A stretch of DNA of 64,000 nt, from contig JAULSN010000001.1 in NCBI GenBank assembly GCA_033439765.1, positions 496,001 through 560,000 of the forward strand. Reading direction: 5' to 3'. The notes beneath the pieces were generated by a model. It searched no databases and had not been told where the DNA came from. It worked only from the letters and a program-made list of their open reading frames with translations. Origin of the DNA: Lasiosphaeria ovina. Lineage: Eukaryota; Ascomycota; Sordariomycetes; Sordariales; Lasiosphaeriaceae. Below, in pieces: positions 22,429 through 33,473 of this stretch. Made by a program: the position numbers and the translations under genes. Every line of letters begins with the position of its first letter. The stretch's first letter is position 1.

Positions 22429-25400
22429 GGCGGATGCTGAATGGCTCAATCTGTTCGGGCTTGGATGCGTGCGTCTCGGGCTGGCGAGAGGCGTGAGTTT
22501 GCGAAATCGGGCGTTCAAAGAGCTGGGGTGCAGAGCTGCGCGATTCATGAGGAGGCCGCACCTTTTATCGTGCCACAGCTACCTACGGTACCTATTAATA
22601 ATGCGCCAGAGCTCAAGTCCCGCGTCGGCTGGTTCTTGCCGTTCTGCGGAAGAGCTTGCCCGCGCAAAGTGGAGAAGAGGGATCGCAACAGGCAGTCCAC
22701 CTGTGACGACATGCACTGGTTCCCGTCATCGGCCTCCGCGGATTGGTGAGGTCAGACCCCGCGGGATGTGGCGCCAGCGTCTTAAACCCTTTGGAGATGC
22801 ATGAGTGGGGTCCAGTTTGGGTCCGAGTTTGAGCGTCTGTCTGAGAAGAGCCACTGACGGCGGCTAATAAAGCGGCGGGTGATTGTTGTCGGCGATTGCG
22901 GCTTTGCGAGTGCCTCGAACTGCTGCATCTGTCGCAATTGACGGGTTTAGGCTAGGCTCAGCTCAGGGACTTGTGTAAGGGCTTGTGCAAGGGTGACAGT
23001 TACACCACAGGACGTAATATAGTATCCGCATCTCTATTGCATCGACCTTCTTGGCGGTCACTACAATAGCATACCATGCGTTCGGATCTATAGCCAGGTT
23101 GCCGTAGGGCGGTATGCCTTTGTCGTGAAACAATGGCCATCGATCACGGCCGGCCGAGATAATTACTCGAGCCGGCCTGAAATCCGAGGTAATTACCGAT
23201 TGACGGACTCAGCCAGAGGCCGACTCATCAAACATGTCTCCTTCATAGCAGGAAGCCCCATGGCTGCCTCTCCAGCCGCTCGTCCTGGACCTAAGCCTGA
23301 ACAACTTCCGCAATTGCTAAACCTGAGATGTTCACAGAAAGCGTCTCGCCGGGCTTGCGCAGAATCACAGGCCTGCCTTCTCCTCCGTGGCATTGGTCAT
23401 GCTTCAAGTTGCTGCCTCATCCCACGGCGCCCCCGCGTAACCGCATGCTTAGGGGAGATGACTACATCCCCTGGGTAATTGTCGGCACAGTCCTTTTCCT
23501 TACAAAGAACGAGGATCATGGAGTAACTCGGCCAAGTCTTTGCTGGACATTCAAAGCAAGGAGATGCCTCTATGATCATTATGGGCTCCGAAACTTACAG
23601 CCAGGAAACTTTCAACGCGAGCCGCAAAGGAGTAAAGCCTTTGTGTCTTGAAACCCAAGTCGGCGCTGACCAAGATACAAATTGTCGACTGTACGCCAGA
23701 TTAACGAGACTCCAGGCACAGCCCGTTTCATCCCTTGCTCTGAGGGCTCCGAAGTCCCTCCCAGCAGCATTTGGCTGGCATTGGCAACCGGAGCAAGTCC
23801 AGACGGGACATGCCCTGCAACCGACTCTGGCCGTCACTGTCCACCAAGTTGGCGATCCACATAGCAGTCAAACACCCGCACTTGGGAACACATAACTCTG
23901 GGCTGGCGCTGAAAGGGGTTGGACAGCCACGGCGAGGTGAAAGTCTTGCTGTCTAATTATCTGAGGCTACCCAGCTTCCTCACTGGATGAGCTTGCTATC
24001 AACTCCGTTTGGTCCACTGAATAAGGCTCTTTTCGTCTGAATAGAATGCGGACACATTCAGCGTTGGATTCTTGGACTTTGCGCTGCAAGATTGGCAGTA
24101 CCCAAACTTATTGCATTCTTACCTGCTACATGCCAGGCAACTGTAGCTTCCTTAGTCGTGGCCGGATGGACGTCCCAGTGTAGGCTACAGGTTCCGCTTA
24201 ACTACTATCTCGTGGCATCCTCTCCGCAGCTGCAGCTGCCTAGGCATGCCAAAGTTGGAGTTGTTCAACTCGCTTTAGTAACACAGACGTCAATTGCTAT
24301 GCATCTTCGCTATAATACAGGTACGTAGTATTGGATCTATTTATCGAGAGCGCGTTGGCCCCGGAAGGGAAATGTAGCTGGCATTTCGATCGGAGCTGAT
24401 CAAAACGTATGAGAAGAACTACCTTCTAGCCCGCACTTGCTCCTACAAAACATACTGAACCTTAAGATGACCGATTCTGCATGGTTGCGGCGATGCTGCC
24501 TGTTCCCTGGTTTGTCTGCGGCTCCCAGGCAACAATACAACCCACCCAGGGCGAACCTAGACAGAAAGTGACAACAAAGCAGAAGAGAGCACAACAGCTA
24601 GGACATTGTCAAGAGAATGAAGCTTTTCAAATAGACACCCAATCGACGAATGAACCAACATGGCATCACCAGATGAGAATACTTACCTTACTTACTGACT
24701 GAACAAGACTTCAAGTTCGCGAGGACGGAGCACGTGAGGACAGCACCGCAACACTGACTTTGGCACTGGCAAAGCCCGATGCAGTGTTTGAGCCTAGGCT
24801 GTAAAGCAGCAATAGCAGCATATCACACGCAAACCGATCAACAGGCGTTGATCCCCGAGGCCACAAGGCGTGTGCCGCGACGAAACTGCAAACACCACAT
24901 AAGAAAGCGGCGGAGAAAGCTAGAGGCCGTCATTGCCCAGGGAATAAGTCAAAGCATGATCCAAGCACCAGAGAGGACCCGACATTGCAATTGACTGCAA
25001 TTGCGTATCCGAGGGCGAGGCGAAGTGACAGAATGAGACGCCAACCACAGTAAACGGTCCGAGAATGCGGATCGCGCCGAGCTGCTTCTTACCACGACAA
25101 CAAGGCCGGCAGGTTAGACATTAAACATTAAAGTGCAAAGGTCAAGAAGAGCAACAACAATAGAGTAGCAGCGAGCAATAAGCGTAGCAACGGGTGTGAA
25201 GGGGCGGAGTCGATGTTGTGCGGGCAGCTGGGAATAGCTTCACACTGCCCCACATGTCACACGCGGACCCACATGAACAATGACCACCAAGACCGATGCA
25301 CTCGCAACGGGATTCACGGCACCAGCTGTATCCAGATATTAGAATCAATATAAAGCAACGCGTATGTACAGTCGTAGGACATATGTACAGAGGGTATCGG

Positions 25401-25443
25401 TAGGCCTGTCCACCAAATCTCCAGAACGCCAAAACACCACGCT
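22429..25443. other. gene-poor 3-kb region
   Basis: No convincing gene on either strand; only short frames of mixed composition. It separates the redox gene group from the next orphan gene. Confidence 0.45.
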
Positions 25444-26604
25444 TCAACGACTTTCATCACGCCTCCGCCCTCTGGGTCGCAAACGCACCCCGTCGGGCAG
25501 CATCTTTTGAATGCGCGTCGCCGGCTCGCCAAACCTCCTCCTCCTCTGCATCGGACTGCAGTCTCTCCTCCTGGACCTCGCTGGGTGTGCCAGGAACGCT
25601 GAGCTCCGGGGGTCGCGATGGCTGGCCAGGACGTCATCAAGATCTTGTTCGTGCAGCGGGAGCGGGCGAGACGGCGACACGCTTCGGTGGCGTCGGTGAG
25701 GTAGCGATGGCTTCGCCTCGAAGAACGACGTTGCCTGGCGCTCGGGTTTCGGCGTGGGCGTCTCAGACTCCAGAACATCCGCCGCAGGCCGACGAGCCGC
25801 TTTATGCGGCTCGTCGCGCACCACGTCGGCATTGTCAACAGTGACAAAGGTGCTCTCCAAGATGTCTGAGATGGATGTCGCGGGCGAGTCGGCGCCGCAA
25901 GGCTGTGATACGTCTTCGTCGTGCTGATGATGGGAGCCGTCCAGATCACAGCAATCCGGTTCCGACTCGGAGAAGGAGAGCGTGCGAGGAGGCGTCAGGG
26001 TGTCGAGAATGTAGTCGCGGTGATCGAGGGGCGAGGCCACCGACGAGTCGGAGCCCATGGTCATGGAGCGAGGAGAGGGAGGCAGGTGAGACTTATAAGA
26101 TGTGGGCATGTCGAGGGGTTCATCGGTGAACCCGTCGGCGTCATCGCCAAAGAAGGACCCGTGAGAGTGCGTGAGCGAGTCGATGCTGCTCCCGTTCTCT
26201 GACGCCGAGTCGTCCTTGTGCCAGTGATGGTCCTGGGGGAGGTAGGATGCAAAGTAGCGGACGAGGGAGTCGAGAGACTTGGTCCGGAACAGCTGCACGG
26301 CGTACTGCCACTGATCAGTGCCGATGAGGGAGGGGTTCGCGATTATCTCGAAGGCAGCCGACTCGAGCGACTCGTTGAGTTCGCGCAGGCGCTGCTGCTT
26401 TCGGTCTTGTAGGAGGCGATGGAACTCGTCGGCGTCGACGGCTTCCTGAGAAATCTCGTACACATCGTGGTGGAAGGCCTCGGGGTCCTGGATCGGAGAG
26501 GCGATCGTGTTGTACTGGCCCTGGAGCTTGCCGAAATCGTCCTTCTTCAGGCCGAATTTCCAATAGGGCCAGTTCCAACAAGGATCTTCAAGGTCGTCGT
26601 CCAT
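25444..26604 (-). CDS. unrecognised fungal protein
   Basis: Single exon of about 386 residues starting at the ATG at 26604 (MDDDLEDPCWNWPYWKFGLK). An upstream in-frame ATG at 26670 adds 22 residues. The first 130 residues look folded, with aromatic clusters (CWNWPYWKFG, QYNTIASPIQ, DPEAFHHDVYEIS), a helical charged segment (LLQDRKQQRLRELNESLESA) and SLDSLVRYFAS. The rest is Ser/Asp/Pro-rich and probably disordered, ending in a very basic RLRPRGRRRDESR that could be a nuclear localisation signal. I do not recognise a domain. The strong aromatic N-terminal block suggests a conserved fungal family rather than chance coding. Confidence 0.7.
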   Translation of the reverse strand: MDDDLEDPCWNWPYWKFGLKKDDFGKLQGQYNTIASPIQDPEAFHHDVYEISQEAVDADEFHRLLQDRKQQRLRELNESLESAAFEIIANPSLIGTDQWQYAVQLFRTKSLDSLVRYFASYLPQDHHWHKDDSASENGSSIDSLTHSHGSFFGDDADGFTDEPLDMPTSYKSHLPPSPRSMTMGSDSSVASPLDHRDYILDTLTPPRTLSFSESEPDCCDLDGSHHQHDEDVSQPCGADSPATSISDILESTFVTVDNADVVRDEPHKAARRPAADVLESETPTPKPERQATSFFEAKPSLPHRRHRSVSPSRPLPLHEQDLDDVLASHRDPRSSAFLAHPARSRRRDCSPMQRRRRFGEPATRIQKMLPDGVRLRPRGRRRDESR

Positions 26605-27103
26605 CCTCGGGTCGACGTCGACGGGGAACCGTGGGGTGCAATGTCTTTCACGGGGCCCTGCGGGTCCCAAGAGAGGAAGAGCAACGAGAGCGGCGGGGAC
26701 GGGGTCGGTAGGGAGTCGGGAGAGGAAACCAAAATCGAGAACCGGTTACAGGGCGCGTTTGCTGAGAGTTGGAGTTTTGGGGCGTGCAGCCATCTAGTAA
26801 CCGCCTATAGTGAATGCCATCATCCTAGGTAGTGGTTCGGTGGTGCTCGCTGTAGATGTGAGGTCGTGGGAGCGTGGGTGGAGGACAATGGCAAGTGAGG
26901 GCAGAGCGGTGTCGAGGTCAAGAGAGACTGTCGCGGAAGGGGGCGTTGACCGCCGTGGGCCAAGGGTTGGGGACCGCCAGGTGTCTGGAAACCCGAGCTG
27001 GAACGAGGCCGACAGGGTGGGCGGTGCCATGGACGCCCAAAACAGCCGGACGTGCTGGCAGCCTGGCTTTCCAGGCCGCAATGTGTGTCCCGATGAGCCG
27101 CAG

Positions 27104-27277
27104 CCAATAGAAGCAGCAGAACACGACGGGGCTCGGGCCAGTGTGGAACACGAGGCGGGTCTGCGCCAGCCGCTAATGCATTACCCTGTGCAGGAGCCAA
27201 TCAGAGCTGCATGCAGCCTGCAGGTCTGGCCAATCGCATTGGAAGTGCCGACCCTCCCTGAGTGTGCCGCAGCCAAT
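27104..27277 (+). promoter_or_regulatory. cluster of four CCAAT boxes
   Basis: CCAAT occurs at 27104, 27197, 27230 and 27273. The third pairs with ATTGG at 27238, giving the inverted repeat CCAATCGCATTGG. CCAAT is the target of the fungal CBC/Hap complex. The boxes lie between divergent genes, so either or both could be controlled. Binding is inferred. Confidence 0.4.
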
Positions 27278-27740
27278 TTTCATGAGTTTTCGTCATCCAA
27301 GCGACGCAAACCGGCTGAAGGCGTGCGTGCATCAATTTGCCAAATCCTCACAGCAATCCTCCCACAGGAAGCACGCCACCCTCCGATTTCCTTGCGGGTT
27401 TTTGTCGAAATCCAAATCATTGGAAATCATCGAAATCATCGGAATCAACGGGAATCATCGTCGCCTCCACCGGCAGGAGCGAACACCAGTCCCATTTCGG
27501 ACCGTGCCGCCTCGGCTTTCTTCGCATGTGAAGGACGACTGCGACAGCAGTATAAAGGATCTTCGTTGTGTCTGCTGAGGCCTCGACGCGGCGACAACGC
27601 GCGAAACGAATGGCATGGTCAGCAGGTCAGACGGTGCAGCAAAAGGTCGCCGATGACCTAGCGGTGGCCAAAGGGGCGTGGGCCTAGCGACAGCGCAACC
27701 CTGGACGTCAGCACGGAATGACCCATTCCTGTTTTGGTGT

Positions 27741-27770
27741 GGCCCCCTTGTCGTGGGCCCCCTTGTCGTG
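27741..27770. repeat. tandem duplication of a 15-mer
   Basis: GGCCCCCTTGTCGTG occurs twice in exact tandem. Non-coding. Confidence 0.85.
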
Positions 27771-27868
27771 GCGGATCACGATGGCTCGGGCAACAGATGG
27801 TTGGGCGTGCAGCGCCGACAGCGCCTCAGCGCCTCGTCCTGAGACTCCTGACAGGTCTGCCAGCTGAA

Positions 27869-27908
27869 GCAGCCGACAGGCAGCCGGCATGCAGCCGACA
27901 GGCAGCCG
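27869..27908. repeat. direct repeat of an 18-mer
   Basis: GCAGCCGACAGGCAGCCG at 27869-27886 is repeated at 27891-27908, separated by four bases. Non-coding. Confidence 0.8.
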
Positions 27909-28720
27909 ACAGAGGCTGCCACTGCTTCCGCCTTGGCCAGCTGGCAATCGTCCAGGCTGTCTGCCGAGTCTGACAAGCGGTCGAACAGGTGTTACTGCAA
28001 GTCGTGCAGCCTGGGTTCAGGGAACCTCGTCTGCTCAAGACGATCGGGCTCCAGAGCGGGCAGCTGGGCATGCGACGAGCCGCCGTTCACCTGGAGAATC
28101 CGAATCTCGGGTCTCTGTCGCCTGGCCGCCGCCTGGGTGGTCGGCACGCCGGAGTGACGGGCTTTCCACGATGCCAACATCATCTGGCCGTCGCTGAAAG
28201 TCAAGCCTGAGCCTGCCGGGGCACTGCGCTAACACGGGAACCACGCCTGCGCGGCAAGCGCTGCTAGGCACCCGCGGACCGTCCCCTCTGGACATCTGGA
28301 CGCTGCTAGACTCGTCGGTGACTCTCCATGCTCCCGCTGGATGAGGCTGATGCGCCATCAGCAGGGCGCGCTCCCAAACTTCCACACCTCACCGGGTCCA
28401 TCTGACTTCATCTCCAACGGTCATTCTGCAAGATGGCGCCGTAGCAGAGTAAAGCACTGCGCTGCGGATTGTCTTCTTCTGTTCCTGCTTATTCGGCCCA
28501 GGCCCCGTTCCCGTTCCCGCTCCTGTTCCTGTCCTCGCTTCGCTTCCATCGCATGCTTGATCCAGTCGTTTTTGGGGGCATCCTCTAGGCTGCCTCAGTC
28601 CATTCGTTCGAAACAGCTTCGAAGCCGCCGTGCGCTTTCCTCCATCTGAAGCCCGAGGCGCGTTTATCATTTGCATCATATTCATCTTCCGTCGCTTTTT
28701 GCGACCCTATTCGGCGCATC

Positions 28721-30520
28721 ATGGCCGACCAAAAGGATTACCCGTATTCGGAGAAGACGGAGGCCTTCTCGCAGTCGGAAATCGAGGCCCGCATGCAGCT
28801 GTCTCGCATGGACGAATTCGGCGCCGTGAGCGGCGCCGTGTCGCTGGACAACCTCGTGGTGCCGCCGGACGAGGACATTCGCATCCTGATGAGGCCGCTG
28901 ACGAGGAACCGCTCCGTCAGTCCCGGGACCCAGGACAACTGGAGGTGGCTGGCCCTCCACGCCGAGGTCGCCGAGAAGGAGCAGTCCCAGCACAAGGTCC
29001 TCGCCGTCACCCAGACGTCGAGGGACATCAAGTTTTCCGTCCGCATCCCGGGCGAGCGCCTCGACGACGCGTCTCCCAGGCCGCCGCTGTGGTGCGAGCT
29101 TTACTACGACCCGACGAGCGACAACCAGATACTTCTCAACCGCTCCGACGTCCCATTCATGCTGTCAAAGGCTTCCCCGCAACCCACGGGCAGCCCCTCG
29201 GTGGGCTACGAGGTCAATCCCGGCTCCAACAAAGCCCTGGTCCCGGGGACCTGGCGCATCAAGTTCAACGAGTCCGAGGTGCTGGACTTTAGGATCCTGG
29301 AGAAGCGTCCGGCGAGGCTCAGGCTTCCCTCGGGCTCGTCTTCCGATCTATCCGCGTTCAGCGAAATGCTAAACTCGGCGGGCAAGAGATGTCTCGAGGA
29401 CGAGGACGCGCCGCTCAGCCCCGAAAAGAGGCTGCGTCCTTCGCAGAGCGATGACAAGGACGAGGACGGCGTTATCATGTTTCTCCCGGCCAAGACGAAC
29501 CCGCTGGTGTTTCCGCTGCCCACGGCCGAAAAGGGCAAGGAGCTGGCCACGTCCAACGGCCACCCGCTTCTAGACATACAAGCCGACGAGACGGTCGAGA
29601 TCCCGGGCGGCTGCGAGCTCGACGAGTATACCCTCACCAAACGAGAACCCATTGCATCGACCAGCCTGTCCAGCGTGTTTACCGCCGACCATTCCAAGGT
29701 GCCCGACAGCGTGATTGTCGTCAAGGTCCTCAAGACGAGGTCACCCGCGACCTCCCACAGCGACGCGGCAGCGGCCCGGAACGTGATCCACCAGGCCGAC
29801 ATCTGGCTCCGCGAGCTCCAGTACCAGGAAGGCCTCCAGCACAAGAGTATCGTGCGGCTGTACGGGGGCGACGCGCGATTCCTGTCGCTGTACATGGAGC
29901 ACGTCGATGCGCGCGACCTGTCGTCGCGAGGCACGTGGCGGGCCGCCGGCGACGTGTTCGCCGGAGACCGGTCCGACGGCCTGCGCATCCTGCGCGACAT
30001 CGCGAGCGCCCTGCACTACATCCACGACAAGGGCCTGGTGCACAACGACATCAAGCCGGGGAATATCCTGTACAGCAGGGACCGGGGGGCCGTGCTATGC
30101 GACCTCGGTCTCTCGACGCACGCCAAGAACGCCCCCTCGTTTGGCGGCACGCCGTGGTATGTGCCGCCTGAGTTCATCGGTCTAAAGCAGCGCGGTGCGC
30201 CGAGCGACGTGTGGGCGTTGGGCGTGACGATGCTCTACGTCCTGGGCAGGCTCACCTTCCCGGATGCCAGAGGACACAGGGCCCACCCGCGGCACCTGCA
30301 CTGGCTCATCGCCAAGGTCCACGCGAGGGACCGGACGCAGCAGCCAGAAGCCATTTCGGCCATGCGGCAATGGCTGGCCGAGGTGAACGCCGTGCGCGCC
30401 GGGCTGGACACGCACGACAAGCTAGAGCGGCTCATCCACAGCATGCTGGCACCCAACCCCCACCAAAGAGCCACGACGAAGGACATTATCAAGGCGTTTA
30501 GCGAGCAGCCAGACAGATGA
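28721..30520 (+). CDS. protein kinase-domain protein with beta-rich N-terminus
   Basis: Single exon of 599 residues. Residues 1 to about 210 are beta-rich and unlike a kinase (RILMRPLTRNRS, WRWLALHAEV, ILLNRSDVPFML); an FHA-like fold is possible but unproven. A disordered acidic linker follows (EDEDAPLSPEKR, SDDKDEDG). The kinase domain covers about residues 300-590: VVKVLK holds the ATP-binding lysine, WLRELQYQEGLQHKSIVRLYG the helix-C region, and VHNDIKPGN the catalytic loop. The usual HRD reads HND but the catalytic Asp is kept. The metal-binding DFG reads DLG, and APE reads PPE. The Lys and both Asp survive, so activity is plausible. Substrates unknown; the acidic linker and nucleus-like charge could suit a nuclear role. 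Confidence 0.87.
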   Translation: MADQKDYPYSEKTEAFSQSEIEARMQLSRMDEFGAVSGAVSLDNLVVPPDEDIRILMRPLTRNRSVSPGTQDNWRWLALHAEVAEKEQSQHKVLAVTQTSRDIKFSVRIPGERLDDASPRPPLWCELYYDPTSDNQILLNRSDVPFMLSKASPQPTGSPSVGYEVNPGSNKALVPGTWRIKFNESEVLDFRILEKRPARLRLPSGSSSDLSAFSEMLNSAGKRCLEDEDAPLSPEKRLRPSQSDDKDEDGVIMFLPAKTNPLVFPLPTAEKGKELATSNGHPLLDIQADETVEIPGGCELDEYTLTKREPIASTSLSSVFTADHSKVPDSVIVVKVLKTRSPATSHSDAAAARNVIHQADIWLRELQYQEGLQHKSIVRLYGGDARFLSLYMEHVDARDLSSRGTWRAAGDVFAGDRSDGLRILRDIASALHYIHDKGLVHNDIKPGNILYSRDRGAVLCDLGLSTHAKNAPSFGGTPWYVPPEFIGLKQRGAPSDVWALGVTMLYVLGRLTFPDARGHRAHPRHLHWLIAKVHARDRTQQPEAISAMRQWLAEVNAVRAGLDTHDKLERLIHSMLAPNPHQRATTKDIIKAFSEQPDR

Positions 30521-30799
30521 GCACGGACGCGACGCGGACGCTATTGAGGGTCTGTAACGCCGATTGCTGGTGAACATGGCCAGGCATGGCGGAACATGGC
30601 CAGCGAAGCCGTTGCAGCTGGGTTACAGCTGGGTTACACAGTTTGGTGAGTGGTTCAGTTCAGAGTTGTGAGGTTCTGGCTTCGCGATCATGGCTCATAT
30701 TTCGTTCTGTAGCACCCGCCTCCCCGGCAGAGCTCGCCGACCATCAGACGATGGTTACCGTCGCAATATATACAGTATAATTCATTGCAACGTCGGCCG

Positions 30800-31523
30800 C
30801 TAGAGGCTCATTCCAAACACAAACACTATCGCCAGGCCGGCGACAGCCGACAGCGAAACCATGTCGACACTGGCCATCGTGCCGGCGCTCTTTGCCGTCG
30901 ATGCCTGCTGCACCGGGACATAGGAAACGCCGGGGTCCGTCACGCACTCGCTGTCGCTGAGCGCCGTCGCGTTGGCCCGCAGAGTGACGTCGGCGCACTG
31001 CATGCATTAGCACCGTTACTGCCAAACACCCGCCGCCCAGACTTACATTGTACAACGCGTTGCCACTCTCGCCCAGCGTCACGACCTGGATAGTCGCCTT
31101 GGTGCCGTCGGTCGCGGGCACATCTGCGGGCAGCGGCAAGTTCTTCACGCAGAGGGTGCCGTTTCCTGTCGAGTTCCAGAAGGGCTCCGAGAGCGTGTAG
31201 TTGAAGTTGGTCACGTTCACGCCGAGCCCCAGGTTGACAAAGATGTATGTCCACGGGTGGTGCAGGTCGAGCTTCAGACTGCCGCCCTTCAATGGCCAGT
31301 CGGTTCGGTTGGCGTCTGGAAGGACAGGGGCGCCGGCGCCTGCGGGACATCAGCTACAGCTCAACTGCTCGGTCTGGCACTACTCACAGGGCTGCGTCCA
31401 TTGCGAATAGTTTGTGCTGGAGGAGAGAGTGTTGGCACGCCACGTCGGGTACTCTACGCCGAAGTGGGCGCTCGCAAGCTGCGCGCCGGCAGCGGCGAGC
31501 AGAACGAAGGCTGCAAGAACCAT
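30800..31523 (-). CDS. BIM1/X325-type copper protein, GPI-anchored
   Basis: Predicted 208 residues from exons 31523-31388, 31339-31047 and 30997-30800, with GTGAGT and GTAAGT donors and phases that agree. A 19-residue signal peptide ends ...QLASA, leaving His20 as the mature N-terminus (HFGVEYPTWR). An exposed N-terminal histidine is the first ligand of the copper histidine brace of LPMO-like X325/Bim1 proteins. HH in LDLHHPW offers the second ligand. There are four cysteines in the mature chain, many N-glycosylation sequons, a Ser/Thr-rich segment and a hydrophobic C-terminus (AVAGLAIVFVFGMSL) typical of GPI attachment. Family members bind copper at the cell surface; Bim1 of Cryptococcus helps copper import, and no polysaccharide cleavage is known. 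Role inferred from family. Confidence 0.85.
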
Positions 31524-33020
31524 GGTGGAAGCAGGGCGCAATGTCAAGTTTGTCGTTGAAGATGCGAGTCAGTGCTTGGATCCGTTGAGCGTCTGGTACT
31601 CGACGGAGGAAGAGAACGAGGTGTCTGGCATCACCAGAGCTTATGTATGTTGGCAGACCCGCCTCTCCCCATCAGACGGCGTCCGATGTTGAGGACGCCT
31701 GGTGGGATCCTGGCAAGCGTACCTGTTCGCTAGCCCGGCCCCAGCTGCCCAGCCCTCGTGGACCAATCGACAGCGCCAATTGAGCAAGTTTACGTCCGGG
31801 AAGCAGGTGCTTCTCGGGAGCAGACATGAGTTTGCCTCGTTGGATGTCGCCAGAAACAATACAATTCACCCCTCTTCCCGCCATCTTGGGACGAGCAAAT
31901 AAACACCCGCCGCCCAATCACGCTGCACTGAGTATTTGCCCTTGCCCGATGCAGCGGGTTGCCAAGGTCTTGGGGTGGCATTCGAGCGCCACGGGCACAA
32001 CCGCACGGGCTTGGCGTGCGGTGCAGGCGCGAACGTGGCGGGAAACTTGCTCAAATGGACGCAGTGCACAGTGCAACCTTGGCGACCATGGGGAGAGCGC
32101 CTGGCCTGGGCTCGTGCAATAGACGGACTCAAGCAGACTTGTAATAATTAGTAGAATATGTCGTCTAGCCTTCCTCGGTCTAGCTGTATTATCACGTCTT
32201 TCAGTCTTGTTCACCTTTCTCGTTGACTCTCCCAGGTGTCCACCCAGGTGGGCCAGTGTCAGTGGACATTCACGGTTCCTGAGCCCTCCGCTCTCGTTCC
32301 CGCTCGCAGCTCTTTGTTTTTCTTACGCCGTGCCTGCAGCGAGCTGCATGTTCCTGTCTCGGCGAGTCGTTGTCTATTCGAATCTTTTGCACGTGATCTG
32401 GATTGACTGGGCATTGAATTGTCTGGTTAGATCGGTCTAAAATACAGGTAAAAAGCGTCTTCTTATAGCCAACAAGACCCCTGAATATCCCCACGGAAAA
32501 CCGTATGCAGGGCAGGTATTCCGGGCAAAAGGAATGCTGTAGAATTGAACGAATCTCCGGTGTAAGGAAATGTAGGCGGATTGAGGGCATTCCGAACGCA
32601 AGGGAGGGAAGAAAAAACGGTCACTTGGCATGCAAAGTGGGTCATTTTTGGGCGACAGAATCTGTAGCCTGGCCAAGAACTCATGAGCCGCCGACCAAGC
32701 AGGTGTCGAGGGTATTAATTGATAGACGAGAGCCGCGACTTCATCCAACTGCAATCGAAGGTCGGCATGCTCGTACTTTCATTCAATAACCGACAGGCCC
32801 GGTCTCACAAGACTCACGAGTAGCACAGCGAGGTATAGTATGAACTGGTTTGATTGAAAAGAATACAGGTTTGAAGAAGGGTATAATACAGTCCACCAAT
32901 CCGCCGTCTATCGCCCGGCCGCCCGCATCTCCACCAAGCGGCCCCTCCTGCTGCGCCGCATGCAGCCATCCCTCCGCTCCTCCGGTCCCCGCCCGTCAGA
33001 TGTCGTGCTCCGGCCGTTTT
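31524..33020. other. intergenic, nothing recognised
   Basis: Holds the promoter of the BIM1/X325 gene. Open frames here overlap on both strands and lack motifs. Confidence 0.4.
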
Positions 33021-33473
33021 TCAAACCACAATGCCACGTGCGGCTTCGGCTTCTGCGAGGAGTTGTTCGATGACGGTGTTCAAGTTCGCGGCGCCGTCCT
33101 TGCCTTTGCCTTTGCCCTTGGCTGCGGCGTCCTTGCCCTTGCCCTTGCCCTTGCCCTTGCTCTTGCCTTTGCCCTTCTTCTTGCCCTTGCCCTTCCCGGC
33201 GGCGGTGCCGTTCCCGGCGGCGCCCTGTGTGCCGTTGAGGGCGGCGCTCTCGGTACCGTTGAGAACGAGCGCGGTGGCGTTGAGCTTAGAGAAGCCCGCC
33301 GCTTCGGCCTCCTCAATCGCCTTGGCATTCTCGGGCGTGGGGCTGCTGAAACGATTTGCCACCCTGGCGACCCCGTGTCTCGTGGGAATGTGTGCGGCGC
33401 AGACGGCGCTGGTGAACAGGAGCGCGGCCACGGCGGCCTGCCGCCAAGAAAACGAAGTCGAGGATGATACCAT
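33021..33473 (-). CDS. secreted Gly-Lys repeat protein
   Basis: Single exon of 150 residues. The N-terminus is a signal peptide (QAAVAALLFTSAVCAAHIP). After a short region with N-glycosylation sites (LNATALVLNGTESAALNGT) comes a strongly basic tract of about 40 residues built of GK and KGKGK units (GKGKGKKKGKGKSKGKGKGK). A short acidic helix-prone tail closes it (NTVIEQLLAEAEAARGIVV). I prefer the ATG at 33473; an upstream in-frame ATG at 33605 would bury the signal peptide. Such a polycation could bind nucleic acid, membranes or anionic wall polymers outside the cell, but no family is recognised. The repeated codons make the tract prone to length change. Confidence 0.7.
   Translation of the reverse strand: MVSSSTSFSWRQAAVAALLFTSAVCAAHIPTRHGVARVANRFSSPTPENAKAIEEAEAAGFSKLNATALVLNGTESAALNGTQGAAGNGTAAGKGKGKKKGKGKSKGKGKGKGKDAAAKGKGKGKDGAANLNTVIEQLLAEAEAARGIVV

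Larger units (their letters stand above)
26671..28720. other. divergent intergenic region with repeats and CCAAT boxes
   Basis: Two kb between divergently transcribed genes, so it should hold both promoters. It contains four CCAAT boxes and two short direct repeats (listed separately), plus degenerate AATCATCG repeats near 27418-27460. No gene recognised. Confidence 0.45.
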
